NCBI GenBank assembly: GCA_027487435.1
Contig: JAIYDP010000324.1
Coordinates: forward strand, 1-47,454
From: Verrucomicrobiaceae bacterium
GTDB taxonomy: Bacteria; Verrucomicrobiota; Verrucomicrobiia; Verrucomicrobiales; Akkermansiaceae
DNA length: 47,454 bases
Direction of reading: 5' to 3'
Each line of letters opens with the position of its first letter. Position 1 is the first letter of the stretch. Shown here piece after piece: positions 1 to 6,338 of the stretch. The notes beneath the pieces were generated by a model. It saw nothing but the letters and a program-made list of their open reading frames with translations. It had not been told where the DNA came from and did not search any database. The translations under genes and the position numbers were made by a program.

Positions 1-58
1 ACTCTCCCACTCTCCCACTCCCTCCCTCCCCCACTCCTCTTCACCCCCCCTCATTCCC
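1..58. repeat. Pyrimidine-rich low-complexity tract
   Basis: Almost pure C/T on the + strand, with short ACTCTCCC and CTCCCTCC reiterations. It has no coding potential and lies at the window edge, so its full extent is unknown. It may be slippage-generated spacer DNA. Confidence 0.6.
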
Positions 59-90
59 TCGCCAAAAAAACACCTGATAGGGAATCCCGC

Positions 91-103
91 GAGGCAAAGC
101 CTC
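91..103. terminator. Short GC hairpin, possible terminator
   Basis: GAGGC-AAA-GCCTC is a perfect 5-bp stem with a 3-nt loop, followed by CTTAACGCG. It could end a transcript entering from the left edge or be part of the recombination-site-like sequence that follows. No T-tract of note follows it. Confidence 0.25.
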
Positions 104-110
104 TTAACGC

Positions 111-225
111 GAGGAACGCCAAAAAGAAAAAATCCTTGAAACACAAACAATAATTCCCCACCCTTCTTCATCCACTCCCACTGTGATGTACGATCACGGG
201 TGGATACGAATAAAAACTGTTCGGC
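111..225 (+). other. Putative attC-like site A (upstream of ExbD-like gene)
   Basis: The right end GTTCGGC (219-225) is the exact complement of the left core GCCGAAC seen after the methyltransferase gene (4009-4015). A candidate left core here is GAGGAAC (111-117). The stretch 127-227 is homologous without gaps to 3308-3408, upstream of an unrelated gene, as expected for recombination sites shared between cassettes. It contains an imperfect hairpin built on TCCAC and GGGTGGA. The site ends 21 nt before the next start codon. The interpretation as integron attC is inference. Confidence 0.35.
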
Positions 226-227
226 AA
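127..227 (+). repeat. 101-bp direct repeat, copy 1
   Basis: Gapless homology with 3308-3408. Both begin AAAAAATCCTTG and end in a 30-nt stretch that matches at 27 of 30 positions (198-227 versus 3379-3408). Both copies lie directly upstream of a start codon although the genes they precede are unrelated. Confidence 0.7.
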
Positions 228-246
228 CACTCAATCCATCAAAACG

Positions 247-843
247 ATGCACAAGATGATTCGACTTGGACTACCGCTCCTCATGCTCGCTGGTGTGTTC
301 GCCTCACCTGCTGCCCCGGATGCCCCAAAAGAACCTACTACTGATTCGCCAGACATTGCCGCTATCCCTGTAAAACGAACCACCCCTAAAGTCGTTGTGC
401 TCATCCGGGCCGCAGATCCTGCGCAAGTTACGCTCACCGAGTTCGCTGACAAAGATCTTGAGAAGCTTCTTCATCACACTAGACTGCTTCATCCTGGAAC
501 TGTCATCGAGGTGAAAACAACTCAGCCGGAGATCGGGGAGATTGAGGCACCAAGGGTCGAACGTCTAAATAGGTTAGTGAAGCGCCAAGAAACGCCACCA
601 AGAATTGATGTCTCCTTTTCGAACGATGGCAAGCCGCTTGTGGATGGCGTTGAGTTTTCACTTGAGCAACTGTTCGTGATGTTTTCGTCAATCTTCAAGC
701 AACAACCTGCCGTGAGACTAGTTCTTGTTGGACCTCGCGATCTAGTCTTCAAGCACAGCCGTTCTGTCATAGGGTGCGCAGCAAGGGCAGGAATTAACGA
801 AGCGATATTTGACATAGTCGAATGGCGGAAGGAAACCAAGTAG
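247..843 (+). CDS. Exported ExbD/TolR-like periplasmic domain protein
   Basis: A 198-residue protein with an N-terminal hydrophobic segment (about residues 5-20, ending near ASPAAP) that reads as a signal peptide or short anchor. The C-terminal 90 residues resemble the ExbD/TolR periplasmic domain: a 'dG..l.dG..fsle.L' strand-helix pattern near 125-145, an 'avrLvLvGprdlvf' strand, then a helix and 'AGInEaIFDIV' at the end. The hydrophobic segment lacks the Asp of classical ExbD, and no ExbB or TolQ partner is present, so a role in proton-driven energy transduction is doubtful. An alternative start is Met4 (256). The stop codon is followed within 3 nt by an attC-like core, suggesting a cassette gene. 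Family assignment is moderate; function is unknown. Confidence 0.6.
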   Translation: MHKMIRLGLPLLMLAGVFASPAAPDAPKEPTTDSPDIAAIPVKRTTPKVVVLIRAADPAQVTLTEFADKDLEKLLHHTRLLHPGTVIEVKTTQPEIGEIEAPRVERLNRLVKRQETPPRIDVSFSNDGKPLVDGVEFSLEQLFVMFSSIFKQQPAVRLVLVGPRDLVFKHSRSVIGCAARAGINEAIFDIVEWRKETK

Positions 844-845
844 AG

Positions 846-933
846 GTCGAACAAGCCGTCAGTGGCAACGCCGAACTGGCCTACAGATGAAATCGGAGCT
901 TGCCGTCGGCGCGCCACCACTCTATCGTTTGTC
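846..933 (+). other. Putative attC-like site 1
   Basis: Starts 3 nt after the upstream stop codon with GTCGAAC (846-852) followed by AAGCC, and ends GTTTGTC (927-933), 6 nt before the next ATG. Inside, GTGGC-AA-CGCC (862-872) pairs with GGCG-C-GCCAC (908-917): nine base pairs with a small internal loop. Outer cores, an unpaired spacer and a bulged inner stem match integron attC architecture, although the cores are imperfect complements. Confidence 0.45.
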
Positions 934-939
934 TAAAAC

Positions 940-1659
940 ATGAAGATTCCCACATTCATCACACACTACTTTGAGCGTGACCGTGGACCATTCCTCAACA
1001 TTTGCGATCTTCCCGATGATGAACTCAAGAACCTTGTCAACGATGAAAGGGCGTCAGAGACTGCGTTCAACCGTTTTGCTCTTGGTCCCGAATTTATCGA
1101 ATGGCGCCTTGCAGCAGATGATCTCTTGATTCGGGCGTATCACGATAAGTTTGGATTTTATCCAATCGGAAGGCCGTTTTTCGCGGTGCTAGGCGAATTC
1201 GATAAGACGCTGACCATGTTTCGCCAGGGTGAACGCGTAATACTGGATCTCTCCGATTTCGAAGATCACGAAGTCACTTTCATGTACCCAGACCACTCTC
1301 ATCTGACGTCGTTTTATTGTGCCGAAGTCCCCCACTTGTTCTACCAACTGACGGATACTCCAGAGAATCAGGGATTCAGGGGTCAGTTGTTTACGTATTC
1401 TGAGCTATCTTCTCGGTTTTACGCTTCAGGTATCGCTGATTCGATACGCTTGCACCTTGACCGGAATGGTTGGGCAGGATGCTATGTCGAGGCGCAAATC
1501 TGGTGCCGAGATCATAGAACAAGAAAAGACGAGACTCTCCATCCAAGCGGTAAAGCCTCTTCTTTGATTCCGCGCTTGCCCCCCCCGCAGTGGAAGAGCT
1601 ACTCGTTCTGCCAGAAAATTGAATTGAAACATCCAAGAATATCAACCAATGTTCCATAA
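940..1659 (+). CDS. Hypothetical protein
   Basis: A 239-residue soluble protein with no signal peptide and no family I can name. The first ~200 residues read as a compact globular domain, with an acidic 'DLPDDELKNLV' helix near 25 and strands such as 'RPFFAVLGEFD' and 'GERVILDLSDFEDHEVTFMYPDHSHL'. The last ~25 residues (RLPPPQWKSYSF...) are less convincing and follow a run of eight C residues (1579-1586). One extra C would switch the end to ...AVEELLVLPEN and stop at 1620-1622, giving a shorter, more protein-like tail (see findings). The annotated frame overlaps the next gene by 11 nt. It starts 6 nt after attC-like site 1. Confidence 0.65.
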   Translation: MKIPTFITHYFERDRGPFLNICDLPDDELKNLVNDERASETAFNRFALGPEFIEWRLAADDLLIRAYHDKFGFYPIGRPFFAVLGEFDKTLTMFRQGERVILDLSDFEDHEVTFMYPDHSHLTSFYCAEVPHLFYQLTDTPENQGFRGQLFTYSELSSRFYASGIADSIRLHLDRNGWAGCYVEAQIWCRDHRTRKDETLHPSGKASSLIPRLPPPQWKSYSFCQKIELKHPRISTNVP

Positions 1660-2128
1660 AAGCTTATTCACCACATTAGTTCTTGGAGGCTCCATTATAC
1701 TCGTTGGTCTCTGGTTGCTGTCGTTTCGTTACTATTCAGAATGTGCGGTTTCATCTACTGCAAATAATATTAGACTAAAGAGCAGTTTTTATTCAGCCAC
1801 AATCGGACTTAATTTTGAACCGCATGACTCATCCGAATGTTGGTTCAGTGGGTCCTCTATTCCGGTTGCTTCTCTCCACCACCAACTTCGTGACTCATCC
1901 TCCCCGTTTGGCGTGCTTAGACTCGGTCGCAGTCCCTCCATAGACTGTGGTGCTGGCCCGGGGCACTATGATTACTTCTTTGATATGCCAATATGGCTCA
2001 TTTACATCGCTACTGTTGGGTTAGCATACCTGTTTGGTAGATTCTCCATAAATCATTCCACGAGAGCCAAAGAGAAAAAATTAGCCGAACTAGCCAGCAC
2101 ATCCAACGGCGGTAACGCTCCTGTTTGA
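1649..2128 (+). CDS. Hypothetical membrane protein with two transmembrane segments
   Basis: A 159-residue protein with hydrophobic helices at about 7-28 and 112-131, separated by a ~80-residue, Ser/Cys-containing loop that is probably extracytoplasmic. The C-terminal ~25 residues are charged (RAKEKKLAEL), probably cytoplasmic. Four Cys residues lie in or near the loop, compatible with disulfides. No family is recognised. The ATG overlaps the end of the preceding frame by 11 nt, and the stop is 21 nt before the ADP-ribosylglycohydrolase start, so the three genes probably form one transcription or cassette unit. Confidence 0.55.
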   Translation: MFHKSLFTTLVLGGSIILVGLWLLSFRYYSECAVSSTANNIRLKSSFYSATIGLNFEPHDSSECWFSGSSIPVASLHHQLRDSSSPFGVLRLGRSPSIDCGAGPGHYDYFFDMPIWLIYIATVGLAYLFGRFSINHSTRAKEKKLAELASTSNGGNAPV

Positions 2129-2149
2129 ATTCGGACTTTACTCCCCGCC

Positions 2150-3088
2150 ATGGATGGACACGACGTTAGATCAAGAAACATGACTTCTCCAAAGGCGGAA
2201 ATTCGGCTAGCTTGTGCAAGGGAATGCCTTGAGGGTCTCTCCGTGGGTGATGCCATCGGAGAATCGCTTAGCTACCAATCATACCGTTGTCGTGAATTGA
2301 CCGATTTTTCAGCCTTTCGCCCAGGGACATTGCGATATACCGATGACACTGAGATGGCGCTGGCTATCTATGAGACGCTCAAACGCCTAGGCGGAATCGA
2401 TGAAGATGTTCTAGCTTGGGCGTTTTCCACGCGCTACCGAAATGACCCTGACCGTGGTTACGGCAAGATGGCTCGACACATTCTCCAGCAGATATGTGAC
2501 GGATCACCATGGCGTGACGTTTCCAAGAATGCTTTTGGAGGGGGCTCATTTGGCAACGGTGCCGCGATGCGTGTCGCTCCCATTGGCGCATATTTCTCCG
2601 ATGATTTGGCCATTGTTCCTGCGATGGCCACCAAGTCAGCTCACGTGACTCACCATCACCCCGAGGGCATAGCGGGAGCAATTGCTGTCGCCGTAGCAGC
2701 TTCTGTTGCCAGCAGCCAGAGGGGCGCGCAGCCGGATGATACTGCCCGAATGATATGGGACGCGGTCTTGGATTTGACCCCTGAGAGCAAGGTTCGAACA
2801 CGCATCGCCATATCTCATGGTTTTTCCCATGTATCACCTAGGGAAGTCGCCCGAGATGTCGGCAATGGGGCGGAGATATCTGCTCAGGACACGGTTCCAT
2901 TCTGTATATGGAATGCCTGCCGGAGCCTTGGATGCTACCGAGAGGCCATACTCAGCACCCTCGAAGTGGGAGGCGACTGCGACACCAACTGTGCAATCAT
3001 CGGGGGGATCATTTCAGCCTTCTCCGGTTTGCCTGGGATTCCCCAAGATTGGCATAAAGCACGTGAACCACTTCCCATAGAGAGCTGA
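2150..3088 (+). CDS. ADP-ribosylglycohydrolase family protein (DraG/ARH-like)
   Basis: Hydrolase of the all-alpha ARH/DraG fold that removes ADP-ribose from modified proteins or small molecules using two Mg ions. The metal-binding signatures are visible: 'TDDTEM' at residues 64-69 (Thr64, Asp65, Asp66) and 'GGDCDTN' at 274-280 (Asp276, Asp278, Thr279). The family-typical 'GNGAAMR' lies near residue 136, and there is a 'GLSVGDAIGE' start near 29. Length (312) is normal. Two starts are possible: Met1 (2150) and Met11 (2180, MTSPKAE), the latter closer to the usual N-terminus of the family. No DraT-like transferase partner is nearby, so the substrate is unknown. Membership of a cassette-like array suggests acquisition. 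Confidence 0.88.
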   Translation: MDGHDVRSRNMTSPKAEIRLACARECLEGLSVGDAIGESLSYQSYRCRELTDFSAFRPGTLRYTDDTEMALAIYETLKRLGGIDEDVLAWAFSTRYRNDPDRGYGKMARHILQQICDGSPWRDVSKNAFGGGSFGNGAAMRVAPIGAYFSDDLAIVPAMATKSAHVTHHHPEGIAGAIAVAVAASVASSQRGAQPDDTARMIWDAVLDLTPESKVRTRIAISHGFSHVSPREVARDVGNGAEISAQDTVPFCIWNACRSLGCYREAILSTLEVGGDCDTNCAIIGGIISAFSGLPGIPQDWHKAREPLPIES

Positions 3089-3258
3089 CGGGAATATTCT
3101 GCGGGAAATTGAATCAAGCCTGCTTGATCTCATCGCCACGCATGATGCCGCCGACCTCACTGCTGCACCCGCGCCAACACTCCCGATGCCGACCCGCCCA
3201 CGCTACCCGTTGTTGTGGATCTCCCCCACCCCAAGCGATGATATCTACCAAGCAAGCC

Positions 3259-3406
3259 CAAGAACGAGAAAGTGCCAAAAACCACCTTGAAATAGGCACG
3301 ATATTTCAAAAAATCCTTGTAATATCTGCAAAACCATCAAGCCTCCATCCCGTCCATCTCCACGCGACATCACCTTGCGGGTGGATATGAATAAGAAATG
3401 TTCGGC
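3259..3406 (+). other. Putative attC-like site B in the 326-bp gap after the ADP-ribosylglycohydrolase
   Basis: The gap 3089-3414 has no convincing gene. Its right part carries the second copy of the 101-bp repeat (3308-3408), ending in GTTCGGC (3400-3406), 8 nt before the methyltransferase ATG. A candidate left core is CAAGAAC (3259-3265), giving a site of about 148 nt, at the long end for attC. It also has TCCAC-GC pairing with GC-GGGTGGA and a GTGCC/GGCAC stem near 3273-3299. Site limits are uncertain. Confidence 0.3.
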
Positions 3407-3408
3407 AA
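3308..3408 (+). repeat. 101-bp direct repeat, copy 2
   Basis: Gapless homologue of 127-227; see copy 1. The terminal 30 nt are the best conserved part and contain the GTTCGGC core. Confidence 0.7.
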
Positions 3409-3414
3409 GATAAT

Positions 3415-4029
3415 ATGACCCCACAACAGACAGCAAAGAGCTACGACAAGCTTGCCTCGCACTGGAACAGTGACGATTTCAATCGCACCAACGGGATTGC
3501 ACAGCACAAGAGAGCCATTCGTTTTGCGTCACGGAAGGGGAATGCCATCGACATTGGTTGCGGTAGCAGCGGACGAATCATTGATTTGATGATTTCCGAG
3601 GGTTTCGACGCCGAAGGTGTAGATATTTCCCCTGAGATGATTCGAATGGCGCAGCAACGACATCCAGAGGTGGTTTTTCATCTTGCCGACATCTGTAGTT
3701 GGGAGTTCGCGAAGAAGTATGATTTGATTTCGGCGTGGGACAGCATCTGGCATGCTCCGCTCGCTGAACACGAAGCAATCCTTAAGAAGCTTTGCGGAGG
3801 TCTGAGCCAAGGAGGGATTCTGATTTTTGCCAGCGGTGGCGTTGATCAGCCAGGGGATGTGATCAATCCATTTATGGAGCAGCCATTGTATCATGCGGCC
3901 TTGGGGATTCCTCGGATTTTGGAGATCGTCTCTGCGTGCGACTGCATTTGTCGGCACCTCGAATATGACCAACATCCCGAACTCCACCTCTATTTAATCA
4001 TTCAAAGAGCCGAACAAGACGCGTCGTGA
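3415..4029 (+). CDS. Class I SAM-dependent methyltransferase
   Basis: A 204-residue cytosolic methyltransferase of the Methyltransf_11/25 type. Motif I is 'AIDIGCGSSGR' (44-54), the acidic end of strand 2 is 'GVDIS' near 68-72, 'HLADI' near 87-91 is motif II-like, and 'YDLISAWDSIWHA' near 99-111 follows motif III. The substrate is not deducible; the short length and a 'Y(D)xxA..w' N-terminus suggest a small-molecule or tellurite-resistance/UbiE-like relative. Its C-terminal codons run into the next attC-like core (GCCGAAC at 4009-4015, inside the last seven codons), a layout typical of cassette genes. Confidence 0.85.
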   Translation: MTPQQTAKSYDKLASHWNSDDFNRTNGIAQHKRAIRFASRKGNAIDIGCGSSGRIIDLMISEGFDAEGVDISPEMIRMAQQRHPEVVFHLADICSWEFAKKYDLISAWDSIWHAPLAEHEAILKKLCGGLSQGGILIFASGGVDQPGDVINPFMEQPLYHAALGIPRILEIVSACDCICRHLEYDQHPELHLYLIIQRAEQDAS

Positions 4030-4137
4030 CAACCCCTACCAGCCGTTCAGTTTCGATGATTTTCCGTAATTACAACCTTAACCCCGTGATCGACTTGCGC
4101 CGCCGCTGGTAGCGGGTGCACGCGCTTTTACGTCGCC
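4009..4137 (+). other. Putative attC-like site 2 with strong bulged hairpin
   Basis: The left core GCCGAAC-AAG overlaps the end of the methyltransferase gene. The inner arms 4032-4043 (ACCCCTACCAGC) and 4105-4117 pair fully with a single extrahelical G, and the outer arms continue with GCGCGT-type complementarity towards 4130-4137. A single unpaired base on one arm is a hallmark of attC bottom-strand recognition. The right core (GTCGCC) is degenerate. It ends 7 nt before the acetyltransferase ATG. Confidence 0.5.
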
Positions 4138-4144
4138 AAGAAAA

Positions 4145-4582
4145 ATGAGCCTTGAGGTAACATCAAATCCCAATCCAGAGGATGAGACGCAGATAATCGA
4201 GAGGACTCGAGAATTCAATCTGAAGCACATGCCGAAGGATGTTAAGCCTCTCTGCGTCTTTGATCGACTGGCCAGCGGAGAAATCGTAGCCGGTCTGACG
4301 GGTAAGACTTACTGGAATTATTTAGACATTGCGTTCCTTTGGGTTGCCGATACCTACCGAAATCAAGGTCGAGCAACCGCTATTCTGCGGGCCGCAGAGA
4401 ATGAGGCGGTTCATCGAGGTTGCCAGCATGTCCTCCTCGATACATACTGCTTTCAAGCGCTTGGCTTTTACGAGAAGCAGGGGTATACAGAATTTGGGAC
4501 ACTAGATCACTTCACAGGCGAGCACACAAGGCACTATCTACGAAAGCGGCTTCAACTAAAGAAAGGCGAACCCCAAAGATAG
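4145..4582 (+). CDS. GNAT family N-acetyltransferase
   Basis: A 145-residue acetyl-CoA-dependent acetyltransferase of the GNAT fold. Motif A is 'VADTYRNQGRATAILRAAENEA' in shape (about 67-88, with the pyrophosphate-binding RNQGRA loop). Motif B is 'LDTYCFQALGFYEKQGYTEFG' in shape (about 98-118), which closes the acceptor site. The N-terminal 60 residues form the variable substrate-recognition part. The substrate is unknown; GNAT genes are common cargo in integron arrays and often modify drugs or toxins, but nothing here shows that. It is bounded by attC-like sites on both sides. Confidence 0.85.
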   Translation: MSLEVTSNPNPEDETQIIERTREFNLKHMPKDVKPLCVFDRLASGEIVAGLTGKTYWNYLDIAFLWVADTYRNQGRATAILRAAENEAVHRGCQHVLLDTYCFQALGFYEKQGYTEFGTLDHFTGEHTRHYLRKRLQLKKGEPQR

Positions 4583-4612
4583 GTTTGAGCGACAGCCTCA
4601 AAACTATCGGTT

Positions 4613-4659
4613 GTTGAACGAGCCCGGTAGTCAGGGGGAAGCTGCTCTACGCGTTATGT
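4613..4659 (+). other. Putative short attC-like site 3
   Basis: GTTGAAC (4613-4619), 30 nt after the acetyltransferase stop, followed by GAGCCCGGTAG, with CTAC-GCGTTATGT (4647-4659) on the right. AACG pairs with CGTT at the base and GTAG with CTAC further in, with an unpaired spacer between. The ~47 nt length is at the lower limit for attC. Confidence 0.35.
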
Positions 4660-4781
4660 GTTTTTATTTTCAACAAGTCGGTCAATACAACGGAAATCAA
4701 CCTACTTCTTTGAAATCGAGCTTCCCTTCCCGCTGTGGATGAGCTAGAGGTTTTTCCGAGAAATGTATTCTCCTAACTCCC

Positions 4782-5666
4782 ATGAATGAAGATTCCATGA
4801 CGATTTCCTCCTCCAAGCAGCACGGTCTGGTGCGTCGCATTGTCCGCTTGCCTTTGGTGCGTATCGTGGTGCTTGGATATCTCCTGCTGATGATGATGGG
4901 ATTGAACACCGATGTGATGACTAGCTATGCAGGCGATCCGGTCAAATCCGTGCAACACATCGTGGCCCTAGCCATCGCTGGCTTCGCAGTCTATTGGGCA
5001 TACGCCCATGTCATCGAACTCCGGCCTGTCTCGGAACTTGCGATGCCGGGCATGGGACGTGAACTCGGTATCGGCCTCCTCATCGGTGCGGGCCTCTACA
5101 CCGCCTGCGAGCTGATCCTGATGGCTCTGGGAATTTACCGCATCACCGGTTTGAACTCTGTGAGTTTCATGATCCCAGGGATTGCCATGGCACTCAGTTC
5201 TGGAATCTTCGAGGAGTTGCTGTTTCGCGGAGTTCTCTTTCGGTCAGTAGAAAGCTGGTTCGGCAGTTGGGTAGCATTGGTCGTGTCTTCTCTTGTGTTC
5301 GGCCTGGTCCACTTGATCAACCCAGAGGGAACTTTGGAGGGCGCACTATTCATCGCGGTCGAAGCTGGCATTCTGTTGGCGGCTGCTTATATGCTGACGC
5401 GTCGGCTTTGGTTGAGCATGGGGTTCCATGTCGGGTGGAACTACACGCAATCGGCGATCTTTTCGAGCATCGTCTCCGGCAACGAAGCAGCTCAAGGCCT
5501 CATCCAATCAACGATCCATGGTCCCGATCTACTGACGGGCGGCAAATTCGGGGTGGAATCCTCTGTGCTTTCGCTTCTCCTGTGCACCTCTACAGGAATC
5601 GTGATGGTGGTGATGGCGGTCAAGCGCGGCAAGATCGTTCCGCCACTATGGCGACGCACCGTCTGA
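4782..5666 (+). CDS. CPBP family intramembrane glutamic endopeptidase (Rce1/Abi-type)
   Basis: A 294-residue polytopic membrane protein. The three CPBP/Rce1 motifs are intact: 'EELLFRG' (Glu144, Glu145, Arg149), 'FGLVH' (His177) and 'FHVGWN' (His216, Asn220). These form the intramembrane active site of the family, which cleaves near the C-terminus of prenylated proteins in eukaryotes and serves bacteriocin self-immunity or unknown roles in bacteria. Around eight hydrophobic segments are visible. The 112-nt leader after attC-like site 3 is longer than elsewhere in the array. No bacteriocin gene is adjacent. Confidence 0.88.
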   Translation: MNEDSMTISSSKQHGLVRRIVRLPLVRIVVLGYLLLMMMGLNTDVMTSYAGDPVKSVQHIVALAIAGFAVYWAYAHVIELRPVSELAMPGMGRELGIGLLIGAGLYTACELILMALGIYRITGLNSVSFMIPGIAMALSSGIFEELLFRGVLFRSVESWFGSWVALVVSSLVFGLVHLINPEGTLEGALFIAVEAGILLAAAYMLTRRLWLSMGFHVGWNYTQSAIFSSIVSGNEAAQGLIQSTIHGPDLLTGGKFGVESSVLSLLLCTSTGIVMVVMAVKRGKIVPPLWRRTV

Positions 5667-6338
5667 ATCAAAAAAATCCGCCATTCACTGCGCAAGGCAT
5701 TTCCGACCTTGCTGCAGCATCGTTGGATGCAGTCCACTGCGGCCATGCAACGCCTTGCCTATCAAAGCCTAGCAGCGACTTTCTGGCACGTTGAACTTCG
5801 GATCTCGGGTTCAATGGGTCTCGAATCGGTGGAAAAACGCTAAACCCGAGACAGTGTTCGCCATGCTTTTGCTGTGCATCGGATTTCAGGAAAAACCCAT
5901 TTTTTAAAAAAACGGCGAAGAATCAGATTGACACGATTTGCTGTTAAGAGAATCTAGCAAAGTGTGAGTGCAAAACCGCATGCCCCTCGGTTTGCATTCG
6001 ACAGCCCAAAAAACTCCATCCACACATCCACAAACCTGAACTATGCCACCTCGAATCATCACATCTTACGCCGTTATGGAAGGTTCGCCCATCCCACTGA
6101 TCCATGATTTATGAAAAACTCATCTCTTTTCCCGTTTCTGGCCATTAGTTCTGTGCGACTTGCAGCTCACAACGGTCGTTCTGTGCTATCGAATTGGCTT
6201 CCCAGCATCGCCGATCGCCTCGACTCGGTTCGGGGTAATGGCGCCCGATGCTAGGCACACTAATTCATCGATTCGCCTACATGAGCGCGATTCTCTTTTT
6301 TAAAAAAATCCATTCCTAAAAACTCAAAATTCTTCAAC
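5667..6338. other. 672-bp gap between the CPBP gene and the giant subtilase gene
   Basis: No supported gene. Contents: attC-like site 4 (5790-5862); two copies of the 13-mer T6A7 (5900-5912 and 6296-6308), strongly bent A-tract DNA; a TTGACA at 5928-5933 without a good -10 at 16-18 bp; and a 47-codon ORF at 6111-6254 (+) with no ribosome-binding site or recognisable content. The promoter of the large downstream gene is expected in the A-tract-containing half. Confidence 0.5.
5790..5862 (+). other. Putative attC-like site 4 (best-formed)
   Basis: GTTGAAC (5790-5796) and GTTCGCC (5856-5862) pair through GAAC/GTTC. A short unpaired spacer follows (TTCGGA on one side, about CAGT on the other), then a perfect 9-bp stem TCTCGGGTT (5803-5811) with AACCCGAGA (5843-5851) and a 31-nt terminal loop. 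That is the order R-spacer-L-variable loop expected of attC, at a typical length of 73 nt. It lies 123 nt after the CPBP stop codon. Confidence 0.5.

Noticed and set aside
3109..3390. 93-codon + strand ORF after the ADP-ribosylglycohydrolase gene
   Set aside because: Pro/Ser/His-rich composition without domain features, and it overlaps the repeated attC-like block.
6111..6254. 47-codon ORF in the gap before the giant gene
   Set aside because: No ribosome-binding site, no hydrophobic or conserved pattern I recognise; kept only as a note in the gap description.
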